Below, in pieces: positions 51,301 to 63,167 of a stretch of 64,000 nt of DNA. The translations under genes and the position numbers were made by a program. The first letter of the stretch is position 1. Each line of letters begins with the position of its first letter. The notes under the pieces were generated by a model. It was not told the DNA's origin and ran no database searches. It saw only the letters and a program-made list of their open reading frames with translations. This DNA is from Flavobacteriales bacterium (GTDB lineage Bacteria > Bacteroidota > Bacteroidia > Flavobacteriales_F > PHOS-HE28): the NCBI GenBank assembly GCA_016788205.1, contig JAEUTA010000023.1, positions 62,001 through 126,000 of the forward strand, given 5' to 3'.

Positions 51301-52995
51301 ATGCACATTCGCCCCATCCTCAGCTTCCTTGCCATCGGCGCACTTGCTCCGCTCAGTACGGCATCCGGTCAAAGCACGAGCGATTGCGACGGTGCCATTC
51401 CGCTGTGCGGCGGCGTTTACACGGAAAGCTCGGCACCACTGGGCACCGGGGCGATCTACGAATTCACTGGGACATGTAACGCCAGCTTGGAGACCTCCAG
51501 CCTGTGGTACACTTTCACCGTTGCCGAAGCGGGCAATATCAGGTTCACGCTGGACCCGGCGGACAATGCGGATGACTACGACTGGGGACTGTTCAACATC
51601 ACCGATGGCGGTTGCGCAGGCATCAACGCACAGGACGGGACCTCACCCGAGGTGAACTGCAATTCGTTCGGGGAATTCGGCAACAACGGCGCCACGGGCA
51701 TTTCCAGTAGTGCTGGCGGCACGGGCATCAGTAATGGACCCGGCAATACCAACGGGCCCGCCTTCAATGCGGACCTCGCGGTGGGACCTGGGCAGACATA
51801 TGCCTTGGTGGTGATGAACTGGTCCAATAGCCCGAACGGCTACACCATCGATTTCACGGAAAGCACTGCGAGCATCTTCGATAGCACCATCCCGGAGGTG
51901 GTCGATGTGACCGTAGATTGCGAGAACGCCGACTTTCACCTCACCTTCAGCGAGCCCATGGTAACGGCTACCGTGGAAGTAGCGGACTTCACCATCACCT
52001 CTCCAAGCGGGCAGACGACCGGCTTCAACAGCGTGCAACCCGACCTGCCTGGCTCCTACGCACAGGTGGGCTTCAACATCGGCATGGCAAGCGGTTTGCA
52101 GGAACCCGGTACGTATCAGTTGCATATCACTTCCGTCTCGGAGAACGTGGAGGACGCCTGCGGGAACGTCGTCCTTGACACGACCATCCAAGTGGAGGTA
52201 GGAGCACCACTGGAATATGCGGTGGTCGTTACGCCCGCATGCAATGCCGTGAACGGGGTGGTGCGCGTGGAGCATCTTTCGGGAGGGGTTGCGCCCGTGG
52301 CGTTCTCCCTGGAAGGTGATCCGCTGGCGAATGGTGTCGCAACGGGCTTGAACTTGGGGAGCTATACCCTTACGGTAAGCGATGCTGGCGGTTGCGAGAT
52401 CGTAGAGGAAGTAGCCGTACCCAACCATGCATTGAACGTGCAGATCCAGCAACAGCAGGACAGTATCTCCTGCGCTACCCCCACCGTCACCATCGCAGGT
52501 GTTGCAGTGCAGCCTTTCCAGACCGTGTCCTACGCATGGACGGCCATTACGGCCACCGGGACGGATCCGGCGTTCAGCACCAGCGCAACCCCCGAAGTGA
52601 GCACACCCGGCAACTACGTGCTGCTGGTGACACATCTGGAAAGCGGCTGTACGGACCAAGCATCAGTGCAGATACTTCCAACGGCGACACCAACAGTGGA
52701 CCTGGGCTCCATCATCCTTCCAAACGTGGTCTCCCCGAACGCCGATGGCAAGAACGACGTTTGGCGCCCCTATGCCCTCAGTGATCCCGACCGTGACATC
52801 ACCGGTTTGTTCGATGAGTATGAACTCACCATCTATAACCGCTGGGGACAGTTACTCCATAGCGGATCCAGTTCTCGTTCGTGGAGCGCCCGCGATGTTG
52901 CCGACGGTTCATACTTCTACCGGATCATCTATCGCGCGGAGTGTGGGACCGTGATCGACGAAGAGCGAACGGGAACCATCACCGTATTACGGTAG
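51301..52995 (+). CDS. T9SS cargo with type B (CHU_C) sorting domain
   Basis: The ATG at 51301 (MHIRPILSFLAIGALAPLSTASGQ) starts a signal peptide; 564 residues. Residues about 28-180 form a beta domain with low-complexity Gly/Asn segments (NNGATGISSSAGGTGISNG). A second domain at about 200-310 reads FHLTFSEPMVTATVEVADFTITSPSGQ, an Ig-like cadherin/fibronectin type. The last about 90 residues (IILPNVVSPNADGKNDVWRPYAL ... YELTIYNRWGQLLHSG ... GTITVLR) are the gliding-motility type B sorting domain. Surface location via T9SS is expected; the function is unknown. Confidence 0.82.
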   Translation: MHIRPILSFLAIGALAPLSTASGQSTSDCDGAIPLCGGVYTESSAPLGTGAIYEFTGTCNASLETSSLWYTFTVAEAGNIRFTLDPADNADDYDWGLFNITDGGCAGINAQDGTSPEVNCNSFGEFGNNGATGISSSAGGTGISNGPGNTNGPAFNADLAVGPGQTYALVVMNWSNSPNGYTIDFTESTASIFDSTIPEVVDVTVDCENADFHLTFSEPMVTATVEVADFTITSPSGQTTGFNSVQPDLPGSYAQVGFNIGMASGLQEPGTYQLHITSVSENVEDACGNVVLDTTIQVEVGAPLEYAVVVTPACNAVNGVVRVEHLSGGVAPVAFSLEGDPLANGVATGLNLGSYTLTVSDAGGCEIVEEVAVPNHALNVQIQQQQDSISCATPTVTIAGVAVQPFQTVSYAWTAITATGTDPAFSTSATPEVSTPGNYVLLVTHLESGCTDQASVQILPTATPTVDLGSIILPNVVSPNADGKNDVWRPYALSDPDRDITGLFDEYELTIYNRWGQLLHSGSSSRSWSARDVADGSYFYRIIYRAECGTVIDEERTGTITVLR

Positions 52996-53028
52996 GGCGT
53001 TCTCGCGCGGTGGCGATCTTTGCACCGC

Positions 53029-53508
53029 ATGAAAGTCCTGCTGCTCGCGCTTGTCCTGTCATCGGTCTTCATCCACGACTTCTTCGTCTCGATACTTACC
53101 GTCCGTCATGTGCCCGCCACAAGGACGCTCGACCTCACCTGGCGCATCACAGCCCACGACATAGAGCATGCCCTGGAGAATGTGGCCGCCCTCAAGCTGG
53201 CCTCGGCCAACGAGCACCCGAAGGCGGATAGTATCCTCAATGCCTACTTCCACGATCATCTAAAGCTGAACGCCGACGGCAAGGCGTTGGACTGGGCCTG
53301 GGTGGGTAAGGAACTCGATGGCGAAACGCTCTATTGCTACGTGCAGGTGATGAACATGGATAGCCTGAGCGCATTCACCGTTTCGAACACCTTGTTACAA
53401 GACCTGTTCTACGAACAACAGAACCTGGTGCATGTGGAGCGCGAAGGGGCCGCCGCACAGTCCCACACGTTCACGATCGGCGCCGATGCACATACCTTCT
53501 CGTGGTGA
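53029..53508 (+). CDS. DUF6702 family secreted protein
   Basis: The ATG at 53029 (MKVLLLALVLSSVFIHDFFVSI) begins a signal peptide; 159 residues. HDFFVSILTVRHVPATRTLDLTWRITAHDIEHALENV matches the H-x-F-x-x-S...DDLE...L pattern of DUF6702. GATCTTTG (53015-53022) ends 6 nt before the ATG. Function is unknown. The next gene starts 8 nt downstream and the two may be co-transcribed. Confidence 0.75.
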   Translation: MKVLLLALVLSSVFIHDFFVSILTVRHVPATRTLDLTWRITAHDIEHALENVAALKLASANEHPKADSILNAYFHDHLKLNADGKALDWAWVGKELDGETLYCYVQVMNMDSLSAFTVSNTLLQDLFYEQQNLVHVEREGAAAQSHTFTIGADAHTFSW

Positions 53509-53516
53509 AGGCAGGA

Positions 53517-54296
53517 ATGAACATTCTTCTTTTCGCCCTTTTCGCGTGCATCCTCTGCGCGGGTTGTGGATCATCGGCATCACGGGAGCAAGAAACAGCG
53601 GTTCCCGCCGAAATGCCCCCGACACGGGAACCATCTACCCACCCGATCTCGCACAGCACGCTGGCCGATACGGCCGGCCTGGACACCGGCCTGCGCCTGA
53701 TCGAGGGCAAGCTGGGGCCGTTGGAACCGGGCATTCGCGAACACCTCATCGCGGTCGAGGTGCGTTACTTCTCCTTCACGGACAGCACATGTTCGGCCGT
53801 GGATAAGGAGCGACTCTATTCCGGTGTACTGATCGTCCATTCCTGCATCGCCGATGAGGTACGCTCCATCTTCGAAGCGATGCGACAGGACACCTTCCCC
53901 ATCGCCAAGGTGATCCCGATCAACTGCTACGGCCTCAACGCCGATCACACCGGCTGGAACGATGAAGCCTCCATGGCTGACAACAACACCTCGGCGTTCA
54001 ACTACCGAACGAAGCCAAGATCAGCGGAGCCTTCCAAACACGCACAGGGCGTCGCCATCGACATCAACCCGATGCTGAACCCCATGGTGCGGCACGACTC
54101 CACTGGCACCACCGTGGAACCCGCTATGGGACGCTACGATGCGAAGGGACCAGGAACATTGACCCGCACCAATACGCAAAAGTACTTGCGCGCCTTGGGC
54201 TGGTCATGGGGCGGACGATGGCCCAGGCCCCAGGACCACCAGCACATCGAGAAGAGCCGAGGAAGCTGTGCGCACATGCGCTTCAGCTTGAACTAG
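53517..54296 (+). CDS. Lipoprotein M15-family peptidase (D-Ala-D-Ala / L-Ala-D-Glu type)
   Basis: The ATG at 53517 (MNILLFALFACILCAGCGSS) encodes a lipoprotein signal with lipid on C17; 259 residues. The M15 zinc motifs are SKHAQGVAIDINPM (S-x-H-x-x-G-x-A-x-D) near residue 175 and DHQHIEK (H-x-H) near 240. Such enzymes cut peptidoglycan peptides. Residues 20-45 are a Pro/Thr-rich linker. The peptidase probably acts in the periplasm, anchored to a membrane. The exact bond specificity cannot be set from sequence. Confidence 0.82.
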   Translation: MNILLFALFACILCAGCGSSASREQETAVPAEMPPTREPSTHPISHSTLADTAGLDTGLRLIEGKLGPLEPGIREHLIAVEVRYFSFTDSTCSAVDKERLYSGVLIVHSCIADEVRSIFEAMRQDTFPIAKVIPINCYGLNADHTGWNDEASMADNNTSAFNYRTKPRSAEPSKHAQGVAIDINPMLNPMVRHDSTGTTVEPAMGRYDAKGPGTLTRTNTQKYLRALGWSWGGRWPRPQDHQHIEKSRGSCAHMRFSLN

Positions 54297-54313
54297 GCTT
54301 ACTTCGCCAGCGC

Positions 54314-54949
54314 ATGACCAAGCAGGAGAAAGCAGCATTCGTCTCGGAGAAGCTCGCCAAGCTCTACCCGCGCACGACCATCCCACTTGATCACGAAGAT
54401 CCCTTCACGCTGCTGGTCGCCGTCGTCCTCAGCGCCCAATGCACGGACAAGAAGGTGAACGAGATCACGCCGCTGCTATTCGCAAAGGCCCGCACGCCGC
54501 AGCAGATGATGAAGTTGAGCGTTGAGGAGATCCAGGACATCATCCGTCCGTGTGGCCTATCGCCGATGAAGAGCAAAGGCATCCACGGCCTCTCGAAGAT
54601 CATCGTTGAAGAGCACGGTGGGAAAGTGCCGCAGAGCTTCGAAGCGTTGGAAGCGCTGCCTGCCGTGGGCCACAAAACGGCCAGCGTGGTCATGTCCCAG
54701 GCTTTTGGAGTACCAGCCTTTCCTGTTGATACGCACATCCACCGCCTCGCGTACCGCTGGACCTTGAGCACCGGTAAAAGCGTGGAGCACACCGAAACCG
54801 ACTTGAAGAAGCTGTTCCCGGAAGAGACCTGGAACGCCCTGCACCTGCGCATCATCTACTTCGGGCGTGAGTATTGCCCAGCGAAAGGGCATGATCCGCA
54901 GAGATGCCCGATCTGTTCGGTGGTGGGACGGAAGGAACTTTTCAAATGA
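54314..54949 (+). CDS. nth: Endonuclease III-like DNA glycosylase with non-canonical cysteine set
   Basis: The start at 54314 (MTKQEKAAFVSEKL) gives 211 residues. The helix-hairpin-helix with the catalytic Lys is ALPAVGHKTASVVM and the catalytic Asp lies in FPVDTHIHRL. Canonical Nth ends with C-x6-C-x2-C-x5-C for a [4Fe-4S] cluster; here the tail reads EYCPAKGHDPQRCPICSVVGRKELFK, only three cysteines in C-x9-C-x2-C. TTACTTCG precedes the start. Role: removal of oxidised pyrimidines in base-excision repair. It is uncertain whether an Fe-S cluster is bound. Confidence 0.88.
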   Translation: MTKQEKAAFVSEKLAKLYPRTTIPLDHEDPFTLLVAVVLSAQCTDKKVNEITPLLFAKARTPQQMMKLSVEEIQDIIRPCGLSPMKSKGIHGLSKIIVEEHGGKVPQSFEALEALPAVGHKTASVVMSQAFGVPAFPVDTHIHRLAYRWTLSTGKSVEHTETDLKKLFPEETWNALHLRIIYFGREYCPAKGHDPQRCPICSVVGRKELFK

Positions 54950-54952
54950 ATC

Positions 54953-55288
54953 ATGTCTTTCAGTTGTTCCCACAGCAGACTGATGAACGAGCGCATGCCC
55001 GACAAAGTGCGTGTGTTGGCCTTCTGCTGGATGGTCGAATCGTACTCATGGCTCACACACACGAGCTTTCAAGCGAATCTTCGACGATTGGAAGCTGCAT
55101 TCAATTTCAAGATGAATGCTTTGCCCGACATTATGAATGTCTTGAAAGCAGGTTCCCAGTTGCGACTCGAGCGGCAGATCTTTCTCGATGCATGTGAACG
55201 GTATCGAGCATTTCGACGGCATGAGAAAGCTCAGGGAATCCGAAAACACCCCAAGGTGAACGGCGACCCCCGCTTAGGCTATCCCTAA
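54953..55288 (+). CDS. Putative orphan ORF of lower GC than neighbours
   Basis: This fills the stretch 54950-55303. A 111-residue frame (perhaps starting at the internal ATG of MNERMPDKVRVLAF, about 54983) has a helical middle (LRRLEAAFNFKMNALPDIMNVLKAGSQLRLERQIFLDACERYRAFRRHEK). By eye the GC content is lower than in flanking genes. No family is recognised. It might be a foreign or decayed gene, or chance. The stop is 15 nt before the acyltransferase. Confidence 0.3.
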   Translation: MSFSCSHSRLMNERMPDKVRVLAFCWMVESYSWLTHTSFQANLRRLEAAFNFKMNALPDIMNVLKAGSQLRLERQIFLDACERYRAFRRHEKAQGIRKHPKVNGDPRLGYP

Positions 55289-55303
55289 TTTCACCGCCCA
55301 ACA

Positions 55304-56185
55304 ATGGGCGCCCTCGGCTATTACCTCGCACTCCCCTTCATCTACGGCATCGCGCTGCTGCCGTTCCCGTTGCTGTATCTGCTCAGCGACGCGCTGCGTT
55401 TCCTGCTCTTCGATCTGGTCGGCTATCGGCGCAAGGTCATCCTCACGAATCTGCGCAACAGTTTCCCCCAGAAAAGCGAAGCCGAGATCAGGGCCATCGC
55501 CCACAAATTCCAGCAATGGTTCTGCGATCTAGTGCTGGAGACGCTCAAGACCCTGACCATTTCCCCGGATGCTGTTCGCGAGCGCGTCACGTTCGAGGGA
55601 ACGGACATTCTGCGTCGCTATGCGGAGCAGAAGCAGAGCGTGGTGCTGGTCCTGGGTCACTTCGGCAACTGGGAGCTGGCCGGCGCACGGTACAGTGCAG
55701 AACCCGGCCTTCCACAGCTCTACGTGATCTACCATCCTTTGCAGAATAAGTGGTTCGATGGGCTGGTGTACCACATGCGTACGCGGCACGGCACCAAGCT
55801 GTACACCATGCGCGAGACCAGCAAGGCCATGTTGCGCGACCGGCACCTGAACACCGCTACGGCCTTCATCGCCGACCAGACGCCCTCACCTGAACGCGCC
55901 TACTGGATGACCTTCCTGAACCAGGACACACCTGTTTTCCAAGGAACTGAAGCCTTAGCGAAGAAACTGGGCTATCCGGTGATCTACATCAGCATCACAC
56001 GGCCCAAGCGTGGCTACTACCACATGCGGGTGGAAACACTTGTGGCCGACCCTAGGAAAACCGCTGAGGGAGAGATCACCGAGATCCACACCAAACGTTT
56101 GGAACGGGATATCGTGAACTATGCCGACCTTTGGCTCTGGACACACCGCCGGTGGAAACATAAGCGGCCGGTCATTGTTACCTGA
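55304..56185 (+). CDS. LpxL/HtrB-like lysophospholipid or lipid A acyltransferase
   Basis: The 293 residues have an N-terminal hydrophobic helix (about 6-30) and the HX4E catalytic motif LGHFGNWELAG at about 113-123. NLRNSFPQKSEAEIRAIAHKFQQWFCDLVLETLK upstream is also typical of LpxL/HtrB enzymes. These add a secondary acyl chain to lipid A at the inner membrane. TEALAKKLGYPVIYISI is the late family segment. The stop is 2 nt before a fatty-acid desaturase gene, suggesting a two-gene lipid unit. Confidence 0.82.
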   Translation: MGALGYYLALPFIYGIALLPFPLLYLLSDALRFLLFDLVGYRRKVILTNLRNSFPQKSEAEIRAIAHKFQQWFCDLVLETLKTLTISPDAVRERVTFEGTDILRRYAEQKQSVVLVLGHFGNWELAGARYSAEPGLPQLYVIYHPLQNKWFDGLVYHMRTRHGTKLYTMRETSKAMLRDRHLNTATAFIADQTPSPERAYWMTFLNQDTPVFQGTEALAKKLGYPVIYISITRPKRGYYHMRVETLVADPRKTAEGEITEIHTKRLERDIVNYADLWLWTHRRWKHKRPVIVT

Positions 56186-56187
56186 AC

Positions 56188-57174
56188 GTGGACAACGAGA
56201 AACAACTGATCCTCGCCACCAAGCCCTTCGCCAAGGAAGTGCGTTGGCGCAGCTGGTGGCACCTTTTCACAACCGGTGTGCTACTGGCCGCGTGGTACTT
56301 CGTGATCTTCTGGCCCACCACGCCACTCTGGGCGAAGTGCATCGCCAGCGTCCTGGCCGGTCTTACCATAGCCCGGATGTTCATCATCTACCATGACCAT
56401 CAGCACAAAGCGATCCTCCAGAACAGCAAGTTCGCGGACGGAGTGATGACGCTCTGGGGGCTTTTCGTTCTGGCACCCACGAGCATCTGGAAGCGCTCTC
56501 ATGACCATCACCACACACACAACAGTAAGCTTTACACCAGCAGCATAGGCTCGTATCCCATCGTCACGGTGGAGAAGTTCAACAGTTTCACGAAGCGGGA
56601 ACGCAGTATCTACCTCTTCATTCGTCACCCGCTCACCATCACCTTCGGGTACCTGTTCGTGTTCCTGTACGGCATGTGCATTCGTTCGTTCGTGAACAAC
56701 CGCGATAAACATTGGGATTCGCTCATCGCGGTGATCATCCATATTGGAATGGGTGTATTGATCGCTTCTACCTTGGGCTGGACGGCCTTCTGGCTGGGCT
56801 TCATCGCTCCGGCCATGATCGCCTTGGGCTTGGGCGCCTACCTCTTCTATGCCCAACACAACTTCCCATCGGCCACTTTCGCTGAAAAGGAAGGGTGGAG
56901 CTATGTGAACGCCGCATTGGGCAGCAGCAGCTACATGCGCATGAACAAGCTGATGCACTGGTTCACCGGGAATATCGGTTACCACCACATACATCACCTC
57001 AACGCCCGCATCCCCTTCTACCGATTGCCCGAGGTGTTCAAGGCCATCCCCGCTTTGCAGAAAGCCAAGACCACTTCGTTGATGCCGTTGGAGATGCTGC
57101 GCTGCCTGCGCCTGAAGGTGTGGGACCCGGAGAAAGGCCGTTTGATCGGCTTCCGGGAATTGCGGAAGAAATGA
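56188..57174 (+). CDS. Membrane fatty acid desaturase-like protein
   Basis: The GTG at 56188 gives 328 residues with three histidine boxes for a di-iron centre: HDHQH near 69-73, HDHHHTHN near 105-112, and GYHHIHHL near 265-272. Hydrophobic pairs lie around residues 28-62, 84-100, 150-168 and 185-225. Such enzymes introduce double bonds or hydroxyls into acyl chains. It is coupled to the LpxL-like gene (2-nt gap) and ends in a strong terminator. The substrate (phospholipid, acyl-CoA or lipid A) is not determined. Confidence 0.85.
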   Translation: MDNEKQLILATKPFAKEVRWRSWWHLFTTGVLLAAWYFVIFWPTTPLWAKCIASVLAGLTIARMFIIYHDHQHKAILQNSKFADGVMTLWGLFVLAPTSIWKRSHDHHHTHNSKLYTSSIGSYPIVTVEKFNSFTKRERSIYLFIRHPLTITFGYLFVFLYGMCIRSFVNNRDKHWDSLIAVIIHIGMGVLIASTLGWTAFWLGFIAPAMIALGLGAYLFYAQHNFPSATFAEKEGWSYVNAALGSSSYMRMNKLMHWFTGNIGYHHIHHLNARIPFYRLPEVFKAIPALQKAKTTSLMPLEMLRCLRLKVWDPEKGRLIGFRELRKK

Positions 57175-57183
57175 TCACGAATG

Positions 57184-57210
57184 AAAAGCCCCGCCAATGG
57201 CGGGGCTTTT
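57184..57210. terminator. Bidirectional terminator after the desaturase gene
   Basis: AAAAGCCCCGCC-AAT-GGCGGGGCTTTT is a perfect 12-bp stem with T and A runs on either side, able to serve both the desaturase gene and the convergent small gene. Confidence 0.85.
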
Positions 57211-57228
57211 CGTGTGAGAGCGGTAGGT

Positions 57229-57402
57229 TCAGTTCAGGATGATGGCCACCTGCCCGATGGGCGGTGCATCGACCACTTTCAGGGCGCGGGAGTAACCCAG
57301 GATGAATTGGATGCTCGCAGCGCGGGGACCGAGTTCGAGTTCGTTGGTCATCGTTTTCTTCGGGCGGCGGCGGGTGTTCTTACGAAGAGTAGAATTCGTC
57401 AT
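57229..57402 (-). CDS. Small conserved-type Bacteroidota protein
   Basis: The start at 57402 (MTNSTLRKNTRRRPKKTMTNELELG) gives 57 residues; the inner ATG at 57351 is possible. The C-terminal half (ELELGPRAASIQFILGYSRALKVVDAPPIGQVAIILN) resembles a small conserved protein of Bacteroidota in which a basic leader is followed by LELGPK-x-x-I-x-FIL-x-YS. The role is unknown. It lies between the terminator and the sigma factor, on the same strand as the latter. Confidence 0.55.
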   Translation of the reverse strand: MTNSTLRKNTRRRPKKTMTNELELGPRAASIQFILGYSRALKVVDAPPIGQVAIILN

Positions 57403-57501
57403 GAAGGACGGGTTCGTGAGTGTTTGGTGTTCTTTGAACGGGAGCTGGCTCCTTCGTATTGCACCGACCGTTGAAATTTCGGCCAGCATCCCCTTAAATG
57501 G

Positions 57502-57536
57502 GGAGGCGGCCAGCCCTTTGTGGACCAGCCGCCTCC
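57502..57536 (-). other. Stem-loop between the sigma factor and the small gene
   Basis: GGAGGCGGC (57502-57510) and GCCGCCTCC (57528-57536) are exact 9-bp inverted repeats around a 17-nt loop, 22 nt after the sigma stop. No T-run follows on the minus strand, so it may be a weak terminator, an RNA stability element or a leader structure of the small gene. Confidence 0.4.
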
Positions 57537-57558
57537 TGAATATCAGGAACTTATACCA

Positions 57559-58146
57559 CTAGGCGCGTTCCAAGATCATTTCGTTCTCACGGATGGTCTT
57601 GCGCATGTTGATCAGGGCGTAGCGCATCCGGCCAAGAGCGGTATTGATGCTCACATCGGTGTGTTCTGCGATCTCCTTGAAGCTCATGCCCAAGTAGGTC
57701 CGCATCAGCACCACCTCGCGCTGTTCGCCGGGCAGGCTGTCGATCAACTTGCGCACATCCGCGTCGATCTGCACGTTCACCATGCGCTGTTCCACGTTCT
57801 TGCTGGGCTGGGCGATGGTGGCGAACACGTCGTGCTCGTCGTTGCTACGGACCAGGGGCATTTTCTTCACCCGCCTGAAGTGGTCGATCACCAAGTTATG
57901 GGCCATGCGCATCACCCAAGGGAGGAACTTGCCCTCCTCGTTGTACTTGCCGGTCTTCAGCTGGTGAACCACCTTGATGAAGGTCTCTTGAAAAAGATCC
58001 TCGGTGAGTTCCCGATCACGCACGAGCAGGTAGATGTGCGACCACACCTTGCGCTTGTGGCGGTTGAGCAATAGCTCGAAGGCCTTTTCGTTGCCTTCTA
58101 AGTAAGCGTGTACGAGCTGCTGGTCGTTGAGCACCTTGGATAGCAT
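57559..58146 (-). CDS. ECF-type RNA polymerase sigma factor
   Basis: The 195 residues have region 2 (LVHAYLEGNEKAFELLLNRHKRKVWSHIYLLVRDRELTEDLFQETFIKVVHQLK ... FLPWVMRMAHNLVIDHFRRVKK) and region 4 (LIDSLPGEQREVVLMRTYLGMSFKEIAEHTDVSINTALGRMRYALINMRKTI). This is a sigma-70 family factor without regions 1 and 3. No anti-sigma factor gene is adjacent. On the minus strand TATCTTTG (58336-58329) lies 183 nt upstream of the start and may drive it with a long leader. A regulatory target cannot be inferred. Confidence 0.88.
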   Translation of the reverse strand: MLSKVLNDQQLVHAYLEGNEKAFELLLNRHKRKVWSHIYLLVRDRELTEDLFQETFIKVVHQLKTGKYNEEGKFLPWVMRMAHNLVIDHFRRVKKMPLVRSNDEHDVFATIAQPSKNVEQRMVNVQIDADVRKLIDSLPGEQREVVLMRTYLGMSFKEIAEHTDVSINTALGRMRYALINMRKTIRENEMILERA

Positions 58147-58328
58147 GGTCTTCCCCTTTTTGGTCCGTTAGGATCGAAAAACTGACAGGGTAGAGTCCGT
58201 GCTATGCTTGGGTGGGTTTGGTGCTACGTTCGGCCGGGTGGCCGCTGGTGGTTAGACGCAGTTGGAGGTGAGAACGTTGCCTTTAGGGGCTTATTGTGTG
58301 CGTTCGGTTAATTCTTCCAGCGCTCTTC

Positions 58329-58336
58329 CAAAGATA
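58329..58336 (-). promoter_or_regulatory. -7 element upstream of the sigma factor gene
   Basis: On the minus strand TATCTTTG matches TAnnTTTG exactly. The leader to the sigma start would be about 180 nt, unusually long for this window. Intergenic 58147-58365 also holds the start region of uvrA and no other feature. Confidence 0.4.
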
Positions 58337-58365
58337 GTGCTCTGCGGTCCGGTCGGGGCTTGCCG

Positions 58366-61256
<2,891 letters not shown>

Positions 61257-61260
<4 letters not shown>

Positions 61261-63167
61261 CGGAACTGCAATTCGTAGAGTTTCCTGTAAGGTCCATCCT
61301 GCGCGAGCAGTGACTGGTGGTCCCCCTGTTCGATGATGCGGCCTTTGTCAAGCACCAGGATGCGATCCGCCTTCTGGATGGTGCTAAGGCGATGCGCGAT
61401 AACGATGCTCGTACGCCCTTTGGTGATGCTCTCCGTGGCCTGCTGGATCAGTTGCTCGCTCGTGCTATCCACACTGCTGGTGGCCTCGTCAAGGATGAGC
61501 ACCTTCGGCTTGTTCACCGCAGCGCGGATGAAAGCGATCAACTGCCGCTGGCCCAGACTGAGGATGCTTCCGCGTTCGCGCACTTCGGTATCATAGCCAT
61601 CGGGCAACCGCTGGATGAGATCATGAGCGCCGACGTTCTTCGCAGCTTCGATGACCTCGGCCCGCGAAATGTGCGGATCGCCGAGCGTGATGTTGTTGTG
61701 TACCGTATCGCTGAAGAGGAACACATCCTGTAGCACTACGCTGATGCTCTTCCGCAGCCCGGAAAGGGCATAGCTCTTGATGTCGTGACCGTCCAACAAC
61801 ACAGCTCCACGCTGGAATTCATACGCACGGCTGAGGATGTTGATGGTACTGCTCTTACCGGAACCGGTGGCACCCACGAGCGCGATCATCTCGCCAGCCC
61901 TCGCCTCGAAGGATATCTCCCGCAGAACGTAATTCTCGTCCTGGTAAGCGAACCAGACATCCTTGAACTGGATGTGACCTTTCAGATCGAACGCTGACCG
62001 TGTACCATGGTCCGGCAAGGTCTCATCCGTATCCAGCACGTTGAAGACGCGGTCGCTTCCCACCATACCCATCTGCAGCACGTTGAAGCGGTCGGCCAGC
62101 TGGCGGATAGGCCGGAACAGCATGTTGATGAAGAGGATGTACGCGAAAATGTCACCTAACGTGGCGTGACCGGCCAGCACATCGCGTACACCCCACCAAA
62201 CGAGGAAGGCGAGGGAAATGGCACTGAGTATCTCCACCACCGGGAAGAAGATGCTATAGGCCAGTACACCACGGATGTGCGCCTTTCGGTGTTCGCGGTT
62301 GATCTCCTGGAACTTGCGGTATTCCTGGTCCTCACGGCCGAAAAGCTGCACGATGGCCATGCCCTGGATGTGCTCCTGCACGAAGGCATTCAGCCGGGCC
62401 ACCTGCGTACGCACATCCTGGAAACTCCTCTGGATACTGTTCTTGAAGATGTTGGTGCTCCACAGCAGCAATGGTATGGGCACCATGCTGAGCAGGGCGA
62501 GCTTCCAGTTGTATACGAACATCACGACCACCACCACGAGCAACTTCAAGATATCGCCCATGATCATGAGCAGACCTTGGGAGAAGATGTCATCGATGGT
62601 CTCGATGTCGCTGATGACGCGTGTTACGAGGGTACCGATGGGTGTGCGATCGAAATAGCGCAGTTTGAAACTGAGCACCTTCGCGTAGAGCTTCTGGCGC
62701 AGGTCGAACGTGACGGCCTGCCCGAGCCACGCGGTCCAATAGGCCTGGTAGTACTGCACGATGGTCTCCACGATCAGCAGCAACACCACGACCACCGTGA
62801 TGGACCAGACCAGTGTCCAAGTGCCGGGACCGATCAGCGCTCGCGAGACCTCTGCTGCCCAAGCGATGCTGCGCGCGTTCCAATTGGACCCTTCCGTGAT
62901 CACGAAGAGTCGCTCGTAGACATTGGCCGCCACATCGACAAGCCAGCCGAGCATGATGGGGCGTATGACGCCGACGATGCTGAGCACGAAGGTGAGCACA
63001 ACGGCCCACCAGAAAATACCGCGATAGGGTCTTGTGAACGCGAACACGCGACCGAAGAGCTTCCTGTCGAAAGCCTTGCCCTGCACGCCGACGGTGGCCT
63101 TGCCCTTCCCACTGGTTCGGGAAGAAAAGGTCTTCTCTTTCGCCGGAGCGGCGCTCGTGGCACTCAT
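61257..63167 (-). CDS. MsbA-like ABC exporter (fused membrane and ATPase domains)
   Basis: The 636 residues begin with a basic 35-residue tail, then six transmembrane helices (about 50-345) and an ATPase domain (about 385-625): Walker A GATGSGKSS near 440, Q-loop VVLQDVFLF, signature LSLGQRQL (Leu for the second Gly of LSGGQ), Walker B VLILDEATSSVD and switch IAHRLST. Such exporters move lipids or drugs outward as dimers. The stop overlaps uvrA by 4 bp and the start overlaps the truA stop by 4 bp. Whether it flips lipopolysaccharide (true MsbA) is open. Confidence 0.88.
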
